Assembly (NCBI RefSeq): GCF_033304595.1
Contig: NZ_CP116341.1
Coordinates: 3,079,001 to 3,143,000 of the forward strand
DNA from: Sporosarcina jeotgali
GTDB lineage: Bacteria; Bacillota; Bacilli; Bacillales_A; Planococcaceae
Length of the DNA: 64,000 bases
Direction of reading: 5' to 3'
Shown here in pieces: positions 18,562-27,645 of this stretch. Each line of letters opens with the position of its first letter. Position 1 is the stretch's first letter. The notes beneath the pieces were generated by a model. It was not told where the DNA came from. It worked only from the letters and a program-made list of their open reading frames with translations, and searched no databases. The position numbers and the translations under genes are program-made.

Positions 18562-18592
18562 ACAAAAAGACGAACGCCTCACTAGCGTTCGC
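18562..18592 (-). terminator. Intrinsic terminator of selO
   Basis: CGAACGC / GCGTTCG stem, seven-base loop, U tract on the minus strand. Confidence 0.8.
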
Positions 18593-18608
18593 AACTTTTA
18601 TCATAAAA

Positions 18609-20051
18609 TTATGTTCCACAATACGTTTGATAAGGTACCGACGCAGTCGACGGTGCCGTATAAGGAATCTGCTCTTTAGAATTAGAGTATGGCTCAGTGA
18701 GAACTTGGTTCAACTTGTGCAGCACACTAAAATCACCATTTTCTGCTGCTTCAATTGCTTCTTCCACCCGATGGTTGCGCGGAATCACTGCGGGGTTGCT
18801 AAGTCGCATTACTTCATTGGACTCTTCTATGGATTCAGTCTGTTGGCCCCTGCGAACCTCCCACTTATTCTTCCATTCGTTAAAAGCATCTTCTGCGAAC
18901 CAACTTGGCTGTTCGGCACTGGCATCTGTTAATGCTCTGAATGTATTCGTGTAGTCCGCTTTCTTATCTTTCATGATCAGCAGCAACTCTTTCGAAAGGG
19001 CTTCATCTTCAGGCTTTTCATCCAGCAAACCGAGCTTTGCACGCATGCCATTCAACCATTCACGCTCGAAAACCTTACCGAATTGAGCTAGCTGTTTTTC
19101 CGCTATTTGTATAGCTGCATCCTGACTTTCATCAAGCAGCGGCAACAAAGCTTCTGCAAACCGCGCCAAGTTCCAAGATGCAATACCTGGCTGGTTGCCA
19201 TATTTATAACGCCCATTTACATCAATGGAGCTGAACACGGTCGCTGGATCGTATACGTCCATAAATGCGCATGGACCATAGTCAATTGTTTCCCCGCTAA
19301 TCGTCATATTATCGGTATTCATGACTCCGTGGATGAACCCAACAAGCTGCCACTTGGCAATCAATGCTGCTTGCCTCTCAATAACATTTCTGAGCAGAAG
19401 TTCATATCGATTTTCTTCAGATGCAACGTCTGGATAATGCCGTTCTATGGCGTAATCAGCAAGCATCATCAAATCCTCAGTTACTTGACGGGCAGCTGCA
19501 TATTGGAATGTACCTACCCGCAAATAACTGCTTGCGGTGCGGACGAGAACTGCGCCTGGCAATGCGGCTTCCCGATGCACGTCATTCCCAGTCAGCGTAA
19601 CAGATAGGCTTCGCGACGTAGGTATGCCTAATGCGTACATCGCTTCACTAATGATATACTCACGCAACATGGGACCGAGCGCCGCCAGACCGTCACCGCC
19701 TCGTGAAAATGCTGTAGGGCCTGATCCTTTTAATCCGATATCAATTCGCTCACCAGAAGGGGTTATTTGCTCTCCCAATAGAATTGCTCGTCCATCACCC
19801 AGCATCGTGAAATTCCCAAACTGATGTCCCGCATAGGCTTGTGCTATTGGCAAAGACCCATCCGGAATTTCATTTCCAGAAAGTGTTTCGGGGTTCAATT
19901 CTTCAACGTTCAGTCCAAGTGATTGCGCAAGACCATTATTCACCAATATCACTTTTGGAGAAATTGCCTTTTCAGGAATCGCTTCTGCAAAAAACACTTC
20001 TGGCAGCCGACTGTAGCTGCTGTCCAAATTCCATCCTGATTCTAAGACCAC
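18609..20051 (-). CDS. selO: Protein adenylyltransferase SelO (YdiU/UPF0061)
   Basis: A protein of 480 residues, the family's usual length. SelO is a pseudokinase-fold enzyme that transfers AMP from ATP to hydroxyl groups on proteins. Conserved signatures are [43 protein letters not shown] and DYGPCAFMD. The start is GTG 20051 after AGGGAG at seven bases. The C-terminus has Cys at the third position from the end (YQTYCGT) where some members carry selenocysteine. It is divergent from an ECF sigma gene and probably independent of it. Confidence 0.93.
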   Translation of the reverse strand: MVLESGWNLDSSYSRLPEVFFAEAIPEKAISPKVILVNNGLAQSLGLNVEELNPETLSGNEIPDGSLPIAQAYAGHQFGNFTMLGDGRAILLGEQITPSGERIDIGLKGSGPTAFSRGGDGLAALGPMLREYIISEAMYALGIPTSRSLSVTLTGNDVHREAALPGAVLVRTASSYLRVGTFQYAAARQVTEDLMMLADYAIERHYPDVASEENRYELLLRNVIERQAALIAKWQLVGFIHGVMNTDNMTISGETIDYGPCAFMDVYDPATVFSSIDVNGRYKYGNQPGIASWNLARFAEALLPLLDESQDAAIQIAEKQLAQFGKVFEREWLNGMRAKLGLLDEKPEDEALSKELLLIMKDKKADYTNTFRALTDASAEQPSWFAEDAFNEWKNKWEVRRGQQTESIEESNEVMRLSNPAVIPRNHRVEEAIEAAENGDFSVLHKLNQVLTEPYSNSKEQIPYTAPSTASVPYQTYCGT

Positions 20052-20128
20052 GTGATCACTCCCTTTACCTGTATACTACCCCTAGCTTGATCAAAAACGT
20101 TAGAAAAATGAATTCTTTGACTGATAAA

Positions 20129-20155
20129 TGAAACGACAGTGCTTTTGCACTCGTC
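20129..20155 (+). promoter_or_regulatory. ECF-type promoter of the first sigma operon
   Basis: TGAAAC (20129-20134), 17-base spacer, CGTC (20152-20155). This is the classical ECF -35/-10 pair and lies about 45 bases before the sigma start, so self-activation is likely. Confidence 0.7.
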
Positions 20156-20200
20156 TTTAAGGTACACCCGGGTGGGGCTACTTGAGAAAGGATGGTTGGC

Positions 20201-20749
20201 ATGCCTAGTGAGAACAAATCCTTTCCAGATCGGAAGCAAGAGGAATGGCTCGAACAATTGATGGACCAATACGGAAACCGGTTGACGAATCTTGCGTTCA
20301 GTTACCTCAAAGATTGGGGTCGAGCGCAGGAAGTTGTCCAAGATGTATTCGTGACATGTTTTCAGCGAGCGCATCAACTGGAGGAAATTCGTTCCATAGA
20401 AGCTTGGCTGTATCGGATTACCATTAATCGATGTAAAGATGTGTTGAAAAGTTCGTGGATTAAGCGTGTGATTGTGGGGAGTACGCTTTTTCAGTTTCTT
20501 CGATCTAAAGAGCCGACCCCACAGGATTACATGCTTCAAAACAGTAACGATGAACAGCTGGCGCAATGCGTGCTCGCACTTCCACTTACGTATCGAGAAG
20601 TCATTTTGCTCTATTATTACGAGGATCTGACAGTACCCGAAATTAGCGAACTGCTGAACGTCAACCAAAACACTCTTCGGACCCGGTTAAAAAGGGGCCG
20701 GGAAAAATTAGCGCAATTGCTGGAAGGCGGGGATCCGAATGAACGATAA
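20201..20749 (+). CDS. ECF-family RNA polymerase sigma factor
   Basis: A protein of 182 residues from ATG 20201 (AAAGGA eight bases before; an earlier ATG at 20192 overlaps that site). It has sigma region 2 (about 18-90; SYLKDWGRAQEVVQDVFV, IEAWLYRITINRCKDVLKS) and region 4 (about 120-175; LALPLTYREVILLYYYEDL, ISELLNVNQNTLRTRLKRGREKL), with no region 1 or 3. The stop overlaps the next gene by 11 bases, the usual sigma/anti-sigma coupling. A TGAAAC-N17-CGTC promoter precedes it. The stress signal is unknown. Confidence 0.92.
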   Translation: MPSENKSFPDRKQEEWLEQLMDQYGNRLTNLAFSYLKDWGRAQEVVQDVFVTCFQRAHQLEEIRSIEAWLYRITINRCKDVLKSSWIKRVIVGSTLFQFLRSKEPTPQDYMLQNSNDEQLAQCVLALPLTYREVILLYYYEDLTVPEISELLNVNQNTLRTRLKRGREKLAQLLEGGDPNER

Positions 20750-21830
20750 GGAAAAAAAAATCCGTTCTGCTTTAGATAAAACCGTATTTCATAAAGAGTC
20801 ATTTACCCAACAGGACAAACAAACTGTCAGACGAAAAATACAGCGCACACAACGTCCAGCGCGATTCATTCCTGCTATTGTCGGTACACTCTTCGCTGCG
20901 TCCTTAGTTTTCATTGGAATGTTTTTAATAAATGATGAACTGTTGAATTCCGCAAAACAAAACGGCCTATCCACTGAAGATTTGAATAGCACAGGGGAGT
21001 TTACGATAGCAAACCTTTCTTCAGGGCCTTTTCACTCCAATGAAACCTATTATATTGTCTTGCCACTGACTTGGAACGGGAACAGCACTGCAACCATTAA
21101 AGAGGTTGAATTGGTTAAAGTGAATGAGCAATCTCTACAGACGACCGATGGAATTTCTTATACATTCTACGGGGGGAACGCGACAAAAAAGTCCGGCGTT
21201 TATGCACGGAACAAAATTGGAAAAACTTTTGATATTCATGACTTTGTGATTGAAGATGAAAGCAGTTTAATTTTGAAAGCGCTACTGACAAATGTAGTCC
21301 CTGACAAAACCCGTGCCATTAAAATTCGATACTCTGTGAACGGTGAAGAAAAGGAACAGCTCTTGGCAGCAGGTATCATCCAAGGCTTGGAGACGTTTGC
21401 TGAAGATACGTCTAATGATCAGGCTGCTGTAAAGTTAAATACAGCTGAACAAAATGTATATACTGCATTTGAGGAAGATTTAGATACTCAACATTTAGTC
21501 GGGTTATCCCCTATGAGTGTTGCAAAGCTATACATTCACGCCTCTTATTCGGGAAATTACGAGGCAGTCTATGCACTTTACACTGACCGCAAAGAGTATA
21601 TCCAATGGAGTAAAGAAGAGGACCAAGCGATTCCTGAAACTGACCGCGGTACCGCGGAACAATTGGCGCAGGAATTTCAAGATTTTGAACAGGGTCGTTT
21701 TCTTCAGACAAGTAAAATTGAAGGGTACATTGAATATTATCCAACTGGCAAAAACGAACCGCCTGCTGGATTCCAATTAATCAAAAACGAAGACGGCATT
21801 TGGCAAGTTGCATTCATGCCGACTCAGTAA
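20739..21830 (+). CDS. Probable membrane-bound anti-sigma factor, partner of upstream ECF sigma
   Basis: A protein of 363 residues with a charged cytoplasmic segment (1-42), one membrane span (about 43-64; PAIVGTLFAASLVFIGMFLI) and a large outside domain (about 65-363) rich in beta-type sequence. I do not recognise a named domain. The 11-base overlap with the sigma gene, the single-span topology and the short cytoplasmic head make an anti-sigma role the most likely one. The final 90 residues resemble a separate small domain with DRKEYIQWSKEEDQ. The role is inferred from context. Confidence 0.65.
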   Translation: MNDKEKKIRSALDKTVFHKESFTQQDKQTVRRKIQRTQRPARFIPAIVGTLFAASLVFIGMFLINDELLNSAKQNGLSTEDLNSTGEFTIANLSSGPFHSNETYYIVLPLTWNGNSTATIKEVELVKVNEQSLQTTDGISYTFYGGNATKKSGVYARNKIGKTFDIHDFVIEDESSLILKALLTNVVPDKTRAIKIRYSVNGEEKEQLLAAGIIQGLETFAEDTSNDQAAVKLNTAEQNVYTAFEEDLDTQHLVGLSPMSVAKLYIHASYSGNYEAVYALYTDRKEYIQWSKEEDQAIPETDRGTAEQLAQEFQDFEQGRFLQTSKIEGYIEYYPTGKNEPPAGFQLIKNEDGIWQVAFMPTQ

Positions 21831-21837
21831 CAGAGAA

Positions 21838-21892
21838 AACCAGTGAATTGTCACGGAAGAGCCCTATACCCGCCGTCCAATCCACTGGTTTT
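21838..21892. terminator. Possible bidirectional terminator between the two sigma operons
   Basis: AAAACCAGTG / CACTGGTTTT with a loop of about 35 bases. The long loop lowers certainty, but the position between convergent genes fits. Confidence 0.5.
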
Positions 21893-23045
21893 AGTTATCC
21901 TGCAGGTTTTTGGTGTCTATAATGTAAAGTGGTGTTTTCTGTCCTTCTCCGTTTACAATGAGTTTTCCGGAGTCATTAAAACGCGGTTTCACAAGTCTTT
22001 CACCGACACCGTTCAACGTCTTAATCTCTTCTGCAGTGTCCTCTTTCAAGTGGAATAGCTTGACGGTATCGCTATCTCTCTTATTCACACTGAGCGCCAA
22101 AAAATCATCATAGATTGCATACGCGCTATTTCCAGGGACATCCAGCATATGAACTTTACCAGTATCTAAGTCAAGATAACCAAGTGAAAAATCGTTCCCA
22201 TTATAAGAAAATTGACCATACATTCGATCGTCCTCCAATGTTAGATAAGAAACACTCTTATAAGGTATCTTGTAGGTTTGCCACAGTTTTCTGCTCTCAA
22301 GATTATAAATGGATACGTAAGCCGATGAGCCAGTTTCTCCTTCTAACTCTTCCACCATAGCTGTTCTGCTATTCCGTACATCCGTTACACTGATTCCATT
22401 CCCATTAATATCATGAAGTTTAATTTTAAAATTGGTTTCCAAATCATAAAGATAATAGACTGGATGGTCGGTGATCGCTAGATATAGAATTTGGTCACCT
22501 ATCAATTGAACCTCTATATAATCCTCTAGCAGCACATGTTCTTTACCTGTTTTCCTATTTAAAATGTGAATTTCACTATTGCCCCAGACCACCCAGTTTT
22601 CACTTGCCTCTAGTGACACACTGGAGAATTCAATAGTCTCTGAAGGCGGCACCAGTACAGTCTCTGTTTTATCATTGATGGAATACGAATATATACCTCT
22701 TTCATCCGTGTGGATGATTTCATTATTCTCTTCAACATAAATGGAATTGATTAAATTCGGGTAAGCTACATTTGGTACGACAACTTTTTGGATTGTTTCC
22801 TCATAAAGGGCTTCCTGAAAAGCATGTTCTTGCTGCCCTTGCTCCACGTAAGGGACTGCGAGAACACCTGCCACAACAACAAAAGCCGCAGCCGTCATGA
22901 GGGGCTTCAGCGTTAATCCCTTCGGCACCGCTTCAGCATCGAGCCGTTGGTGAGCTTGATGAAGAATCCGTTGCTTTAACGCGTCTTCCAAAATTAGTCT
23001 TTCTGGCAATACTGCGTCTAATTGGTCCTGCATTTTATTAGTCAT
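21891..23045 (-). CDS. Probable anti-sigma factor with propeller-like outside domain
   Basis: A protein of 384 residues: a cytoplasmic head (1-47), one span (about 48-66; PLMTAAAFVVVAGVLAVPYV) and an outside domain of more than 300 residues. That domain repeats a pattern of short strands with motifs such as GIYSYSINDKTETV, IHILNRKTGKEHV, YYLYDLETNFKI, VSIYNLESRKLW and GYLDLDTGKVHML, about 40-45 residues apart, which suggests a beta-propeller sensor. It overlaps the ECF sigma gene by 8 bases. Anti-sigma function is inferred from the pairing and topology. Confidence 0.65.
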   Translation of the reverse strand: MTNKMQDQLDAVLPERLILEDALKQRILHQAHQRLDAEAVPKGLTLKPLMTAAAFVVVAGVLAVPYVEQGQQEHAFQEALYEETIQKVVVPNVAYPNLINSIYVEENNEIIHTDERGIYSYSINDKTETVLVPPSETIEFSSVSLEASENWVVWGNSEIHILNRKTGKEHVLLEDYIEVQLIGDQILYLAITDHPVYYLYDLETNFKIKLHDINGNGISVTDVRNSRTAMVEELEGETGSSAYVSIYNLESRKLWQTYKIPYKSVSYLTLEDDRMYGQFSYNGNDFSLGYLDLDTGKVHMLDVPGNSAYAIYDDFLALSVNKRDSDTVKLFHLKEDTAEEIKTLNGVGERLVKPRFNDSGKLIVNGEGQKTPLYIIDTKNLQDN

Positions 23046-23559
23046 CGGTGTTCTCCTCCCTCAGAATTCCTTTTACAAGTTTTCGTGCACGCGCTAATCG
23101 GGTTTTCACTGTATTGACAGAACACCCCAGTACCTCTCCTACTTCAGAAACCTTCATTTCTGCATAATAAAACAGCCAAATTACTTCTTTGTACTTTAAC
23201 GGAAGACGATTAATTAGCCGTTTTAGCTCTTCACTCGATTCCTCATTTAACACCTGTTCCTCCGTATTTTGAAGGGACACTAGTAATTGTCCAACTTGAT
23301 AGGAAAGCTCTAGCTTTCGATAATGCCAGCTTTTAAAAAGATTGTGGCATTGGTTTATCGCAATTCGATATAAATACGTTTTAACGGAGGAACGATGCTC
23401 GAACTCTTCGATATGTATGTAGTATTGAATGAAAACCTCTTGGACGATATCTTCTGCTTTGGTCTTTTCTTTAACGATTGCGTACACAACCCGCAGAAGA
23501 TAATCGCCATGTAGATCCATCGCTTCAACAAGCAGCCGGTCACGTTCATCTCTTTCCAA
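23038..23559 (-). CDS. ECF-family RNA polymerase sigma factor (second)
   Basis: A protein of 173 residues with region 2 (about 15-85; AIVKEKTKAEDIVQEVFIQ, VKTYLYRIAINQCHNLFKSW) and region 4 (about 110-165; INRLPLKYKEVIWLFYYAEM, VGEVLGCSVNTVKTRLARAR). It has the same layout as the first pair but is transcribed towards it. The ATG at 23559 gives MERDERDRL. A promoter of the same class (TGAAAC-N17-TGTC) lies just upstream. The two sigma proteins are diverged paralogues, not a recent duplication. Confidence 0.92.
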   Translation of the reverse strand: MERDERDRLLVEAMDLHGDYLLRVVYAIVKEKTKAEDIVQEVFIQYYIHIEEFEHRSSVKTYLYRIAINQCHNLFKSWHYRKLELSYQVGQLLVSLQNTEEQVLNEESSEELKRLINRLPLKYKEVIWLFYYAEMKVSEVGEVLGCSVNTVKTRLARARKLVKGILREENTDD

Positions 23560-23590
23560 TCCGCCACCTCCACTTTCTCTCTATCTGTTA

Positions 23591-23617
23591 GACAACACAT
23601 AATGGAATACGGTTTCA
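23591..23617 (-). promoter_or_regulatory. ECF-type promoter of the second sigma operon
   Basis: Minus-strand TGAAAC (23612-23617), 17-base spacer, TGTC (23591-23594). Spacing is identical to the promoter of the other pair; the -10 differs by one base. Confidence 0.55.
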
Positions 23618-23633
23618 TTTTCATTCTACGGCA

Positions 23634-23664
23634 AACAAAAAAGCAGAGCACGGTGTCTCTGCTT
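23634..23664 (-). terminator. Intrinsic terminator of the ABC-F gene
   Basis: AAGCAGAG / CTCTGCTT stem, eight-base loop and U tract on the minus strand, immediately after the stop of the ABC-F gene. Confidence 0.85.
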
Positions 23665-23673
23665 CTTCTCATT

Positions 23674-25346
23674 CTAGCTTTTCAGCTGTCTTAACTGTCG
23701 GGATAGCTCAAAAAATCGCTGATCTAGTTTGCTGTATTCTGGATTCCCCGGTGTCAGCAGGCTCAACTTCCCTAATACTTCCTGCAATTGGGTTTCAATC
23801 CGAAGTTTTTCTTGTTCAGATGACGGAACGGCGGGAGAGGACTTTCTACTTTCCCACTCCTTCAAACTATACGGCACTTTACAAACTGTCCCATTTTCAA
23901 ACAACAGCAGTCCGTCTGCTAGACGCTCCGTAAAATACCGATCGTGCGATGCAAATAACAACGTTCCCGGATACGTTTCCAACGTCCGCTCCAGTTCTTC
24001 ACGTGAAGGAAGATCCAGATGATTCGTCGGTTCATCGAGCAAAAGTACATCTGTTTTTCTGCGGATGAAATCCAGCAGCTTCACTTTCAACCGTTCGCCT
24101 TGACTAAGTGCCCCGAGCGGAAGCTGCCACTGACCGGCCGAGAATCCTAAATTCGTCAGCTGAATTCGAAGAAACCCTTGTTCCTCGTAAGAAGGTGAAT
24201 AAAAATATTCGCCCATCGTTTGCTCATCTGGTAAATCGAATGCGGTTTGACGCAAGTATCCGACAGTCAACCCTTCAGACAACCAGACCCCACCTTCAAA
24301 ATCAGTCTCTCCTAAAAGCATACGGAACAGTGTCGTTTTACCGGAGCCATTTGGTCCGAACAGCGCAAGTCGTTCACCTGACTGTACTGTAAATGCAGCG
24401 TGATGAAAAAGTTGTCTATCACTAAAAGCTTTGCCAGCATCTTTCAGTTCAAGTACACGCTTTCCTTTCTTACGCAGCCCTTCCAGTTCGAACGAAACTG
24501 ACGTCTCTGCCTCAGGTGCTTCTATTCGACTTTTTTCCAGTTCAGCTTCTAATCGAGTTCGTTTCGAACGGATTTGTACATTCCGCTTCTTTACTTTCTT
24601 TCGATAATATTCTTTAGCTCCCATGGCTCGGCCGCCTTTTTTCGCAGACTCAGCATGCCCTTTCTCAGACCACGTATCCAGCTGCTCAATTTGGCCTTCT
24701 ATTTCGGCGATGTACTGCTGCTGCTCTTCATAATGTTTTTGCTGAACGAATCGCGCGTGGTCTTTCTGCTTGCGATAATCTGTGTAATTGCCTTCATAGA
24801 CTGTCAATTCTCCGTTTTCGATTTCGAAAACGGAGTCCGCGAGACGGTCGATGAAATACCGGTCATGGGAGACAAACAGTACTGTTTCCTTACGTTCTTA
24901 AGTGTTTCTATGAGCCGCTCCACACTTTCAGCGTCCAAATGATTGGTCGGTTCATCCAACAGCAAGACTTCACGGTTTTCAGCGAGCGTAGCTGTAAGTC
25001 TCATTTTGACTCTTTCCCCACCGCTTGCATGAGCGTATTGTGCATCTTTCGGCACATGCCAGTGACTGCGATTTTGAAGGAGTCCGGCTTGCGTCCAATC
25101 CACGGCGTCCACTGTTTCAGCCTCTTGTTTGTAATATGAAATGGATGGCGTTCGACCAATCCAATCAATTCCTCCAGAAGAAGGTTCTCGTTCACCTGCC
25201 AGAATTGATAAAAGAGTGGTTTTCCCTGCCCCGTTCGGCCCGACTATTGCTATTCTTGCTCCTAAAGAAATTTCTGCGCTGAGTCCGTTAAAAATACTAA
25301 CATCCCCATATCCAGCTGATACCTTGTTCACTATTCCACGTAACAT
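23674..25346 (-). pseudogene. ARE-type ABC-F ribosome-protection ATPase (VmlR-like), frameshifted
   Basis: Two overlapping frames together encode one protein of about 555 residues resembling VmlR/Vga-type ABC-F proteins, which bind the ribosome and dislodge lincosamide, streptogramin A or pleuromutilin drugs. The first ATPase domain has Walker A VGPNGAGKTTL, signature HASGGERVKM and LLLDEPTNHLD; it leaves frame after LIETLKNVRK. The second frame resumes with RKETVLFVSHDRYF, then the linker, second Walker A FGPNGSGKTT, signature LSQGERLKVK and LLLDEPTNHLDLPS. The break is at about 24889-24900 and is repaired by one extra base (for example AAGAACG to AAGAAACG). No slippery heptamer is visible. 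Start at ATG 25346 follows GAGGA. Either a broken gene or a sequencing error. Confidence 0.85.
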
Positions 25347-25374
25347 CTGCATTCCTCCAGTTGGAAGGGAACAT

Positions 25375-25409
25375 AAAAAAGATCCCTCCGTAAATTAATC
25401 GGAAGGATC
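25375..25409 (-). promoter_or_regulatory. Transcription attenuator in front of the ABC-F gene
   Basis: On the minus strand GATCCTTCCG pairs with CGGAGGGATC (one wobble), loop of nine, then TTTTTT. It ends 23-29 bases before the start codon, leaving room only for the ribosome site. Antibiotic-inducible ABC-F genes are commonly controlled by such leader terminators. A second weaker hairpin followed by six T (around 25432-25452) precedes it. Confidence 0.75.
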
Positions 25410-25756
25410 GGTCCTGTCAGCATCTCAAAAAAGCCTCAACTCTATTGGTGAGCATCGTTGTATCGACTCAGCAAAGGTTGAAAGTGGCAATTATAAATGG
25501 ACAGACCAATCCCGTTTTTCTACATAACGAATCATTCGTTTTGAGAATTTAGGAATTAGTTATCCATCAGCCACCCTCAGCCCTTTCTGTCAGTTAGTCT
25601 ATTCATTATAGCAAGGATTAAATTGTTCGCAAGTGATTCCAATCACTATTTCCCGACAATTCTCCATTATTTCCCCGGAAATAATGGATATTCCGACAAG
25701 ATATTTCCCGAAAGTTCGCGGTGAAACGGATCAGTTAAGCTGGTTTATTACTACCT
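25410..25756 (-). other. ABC-F leader and upstream non-coding region with palindrome
   Basis: No convincing gene. It contains a 15-codon open frame (25491-25535, MIRYVEKRDWSVHL) without a good ribosome site, and a perfect 12-bp inverted repeat TCCATTATTTCC / GGAAATAATGGA at 25663-25688. The palindrome is flanked by further TATTTCCCG motifs at about 25648 and 25702. These may be the promoter/operator zone of the leader transcript; no function is assigned. Confidence 0.4.
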
Positions 25757-26107
25757 TTACCGCCAGGCGGACATTCCGCCTTTAACATTGATCACATCAC
25801 TGAATCCTTGTCTTTTCAGTATTCCAGCTGCACGCGCACTGCGCATCCCGCTTTGACAAATCACATACGTTTCTTTGTTTTTGTCCAGCTCTTCTAATCT
25901 CTTACTTAGATCGTTTAAGGGAATATTTTTAAATTCTTTTACGTGACGGCTTTGGTATTCGCCGAGTGTTCGAACATCTATAAATTGCTTCGATTTCTCT
26001 TTCGTTAATGCTTTTACCTCAATCGCAGACATCGTCCGAATTCCTTTTGCAGGTTTCATGCGCCACACAAAGACTGCCGCAATTAATAGGATTATGATCC
26101 AACTCAT
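25757..26107 (-). CDS. Membrane-anchored single-domain rhodanese
   Basis: A protein of 116 residues from ATG 26107 (GGAGG eight bases upstream; the longer frame to 26122 overlaps that site). One N-terminal membrane span (about 1-16; MSWIIILLIAAVFVW) is followed by a rhodanese domain (about 25-116) with FIDVRTLGEYQSRHV and the active-site loop CQSGMRS, whose cysteine carries persulfide sulfur. It resembles the YqhL-type rhodaneses of Bacillus. It should handle sulfane sulfur at the inner face of the membrane; no partner gene is adjacent. Confidence 0.88.
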   Translation of the reverse strand: MSWIIILLIAAVFVWRMKPAKGIRTMSAIEVKALTKEKSKQFIDVRTLGEYQSRHVKEFKNIPLNDLSKRLEELDKNKETYVICQSGMRSARAAGILKRQGFSDVINVKGGMSAWR

Positions 26108-26180
26108 CGGTAACTCCTCCACTTGTTTTCTATTTTCTTAAATATACCTGTACGGGTATATAAAATCAATAAATTAGCCC

Positions 26181-26217
26181 ATGTAAAAACGCAGATACTG
26201 AGGATCTGCGTTTACAT
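26181..26217 (-). terminator. Intrinsic terminator of the 51-residue gene
   Basis: AACGCAGAT / ATCTGCGTT stem with outer TGTAAA / TTTACA pairing. Confidence 0.7.
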
Positions 26218-26221
26218 AGGT

Positions 26222-26377
26222 TTACTTTTTCTCGGATAATGCTAGAAAGAAAGTCGCAACTGGTCCAAGCAAGAGTGAAAGCAAGAACCAGTTAAGACCC
26301 GATCGATTTTTCCCTTGTGCTAATACGGCATTGATCAACATAAGTGTTCCCCAACCAACAAAATAGCTTTCATCCAT
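26222..26377 (-). CDS. Small membrane protein of 51 residues, unknown
   Basis: ATG 26377 has GGGAGG eight bases upstream. The protein begins MDESYFVGWGTLMLINAVLAQ and ends FFLALSEKK, with two hydrophobic segments (about 5-20 and 30-47) around a short basic loop GKNRSG. It looks like a small phage-shock or antitoxin-free membrane peptide of unknown role; I recognise no family. Terminator follows at once. Confidence 0.65.
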   Translation of the reverse strand: MDESYFVGWGTLMLINAVLAQGKNRSGLNWFLLSLLLGPVATFFLALSEKK

Positions 26378-26449
26378 AGTGTATACCTCCCGATCCGTCG
26401 AGACTTCTATCTATACTACGTATCGAAAGTCTATTCGGTTTCATTTCCA

Positions 26450-27133
26450 TCAAGAAGCTCCATCATTTTTACGGGCAATCCATTGACTCACAAGTAATAG
26501 GACGAACCCTGCCAGTAAAGAGGCTACCCAAGGTAATTCAATAACGGGGCCTTTATCTTTAAAGAAAAATGCTATTCCCATAAACAAACCAAATACCACT
26601 ATTCCGGAAAACCCTCCGGCAATTGCAACTTTCCAAGTACTTTTCTTCTTTTCAAATGCAGTTTTGTTTACTACTTTCATAAGCACTATCACGCCTACTG
26701 CGACTATTAAAAGTACTGCTGCTAGCAAAGTGGCAGTTGAAACCAGATAGAGATGTTCGTCAACTGGTTGGAAAAATGACAATACGCCCAAAACAGCACC
26801 GCGTGCGAGAACCATCCAACTTAACACACTGATTGCTAACTGTATCCCAAACAACACCTGGTTTTTCTTTTTCTCTTTCGGCATCTGTCCAATCAATTCA
26901 TCTGCATATGCTCTTGGATCTCCACCGAATATTTCTTCTGCGCTTTTTCCATCCTGTTGACCTTCTAACAGATGTTCAAGCATTTCCATAAGCAGCTCTT
27001 CCGTTGCCCGTTCAGAGAGGAGAAACTTTGAACGGATGTAAACGAGGATGTTGGAATAGTACTTTTCGTTTGCTTCAGTCAAGTGTTCACGTTTTTCATT
27101 ATTTTCCTGAATCAATTCTTTAGTTGTCACCAT
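26450..27133 (-). CDS. DUF1129-type membrane protein paired with PadR
   Basis: A protein of 227 residues: a helical N-terminal cytoplasmic region (1-95; containing YSNILVYIRSK and EEIFGGDPRAYADELI) followed by about five spans (about 96-115, 130-152, 168-190, 205-222). The layout and the G-DP-A-Y motif match DUF1129/DUF1700-type proteins that are typically encoded after a PadR regulator. The start overlaps the padR gene by 14 bases. PadR and its membrane partner usually form a stress-responsive module; the activity of the membrane protein is unknown. Confidence 0.75.
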   Translation of the reverse strand: MVTTKELIQENNEKREHLTEANEKYYSNILVYIRSKFLLSERATEELLMEMLEHLLEGQQDGKSAEEIFGGDPRAYADELIGQMPKEKKKNQVLFGIQLAISVLSWMVLARGAVLGVLSFFQPVDEHLYLVSTATLLAAVLLIVAVGVIVLMKVVNKTAFEKKKSTWKVAIAGGFSGIVVFGLFMGIAFFFKDKGPVIELPWVASLLAGFVLLLVSQWIARKNDGAS

Positions 27134-27461
27134 GGTTTACCTCCCCTTTCAATAATGTCGTTACCGGTACTGCGAGTTTCCCCCATTCGGCGCGAATAAG
27201 TTCCAACGCCACTTTGCCGTCTGGTGTTAACGTATAATATTTCCTTCTTGGTCCAGATTCGGATGCACGCATTTCCCCTGAAATCCAATGATTCTTCTGT
27301 AATCTCAGCAAAACAGGATAAATAGTGCCTTCACTCACATCATCAAGTCCGACTTTCTGCAGTTTAGCGGAAAGCTCATACCCATACACTGTCTCGTTTT
27401 CAATGATGGCAAGAACACAGCCATCTAGAATCCCCTTAAGCAGTTCACTTCTAACTGACAC
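27120..27461 (-). CDS. PadR-family transcriptional regulator
   Basis: A protein of 113 residues from GTG 27461 (GGAGAG seven bases upstream; an in-frame ATG at 27476 lacks a site). It is a winged helix of the PadR type: RSELLKGILDGCVLAIIENE, YGYELSAKLQK, EGTIYPVLLRLQKN (recognition helix and wing) and YYTLTPDGK. It lies 14 bases overlapped with its membrane partner. PadR proteins usually repress their own operon and sense small hydrophobic ligands. Confidence 0.9.
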   Translation of the reverse strand: MSVRSELLKGILDGCVLAIIENETVYGYELSAKLQKVGLDDVSEGTIYPVLLRLQKNHWISGEMRASESGPRRKYYTLTPDGKVALELIRAEWGKLAVPVTTLLKGEVNHGDN

Positions 27462-27645
27462 GAGACCACTCTCCATTTAGTATATTGCCATACAAGGTAG
27501 CATTTCGAAAAAATAGCTACCTTGTGACGCAAAGTAGTAATAATGTTAGTGTATTCCCGCCAAATTAATATGTCAACCGGAATGTTCAGAAAAGTAAATT
27601 GCATTCTTGCATTATATGTTAGGATAGCAGAAGGAGGGATTACCA

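Noticed and set aside
24889-24900. Programmed frameshift in the ABC-F gene
   Set aside because: No slippery heptamer and no stimulatory structure; family members are not made this way.
25491-25535. Leader peptide MIRYVEKRDWSVHL as a firm gene
   Set aside because: Position is suggestive, but there is no recognisable ribosome site.
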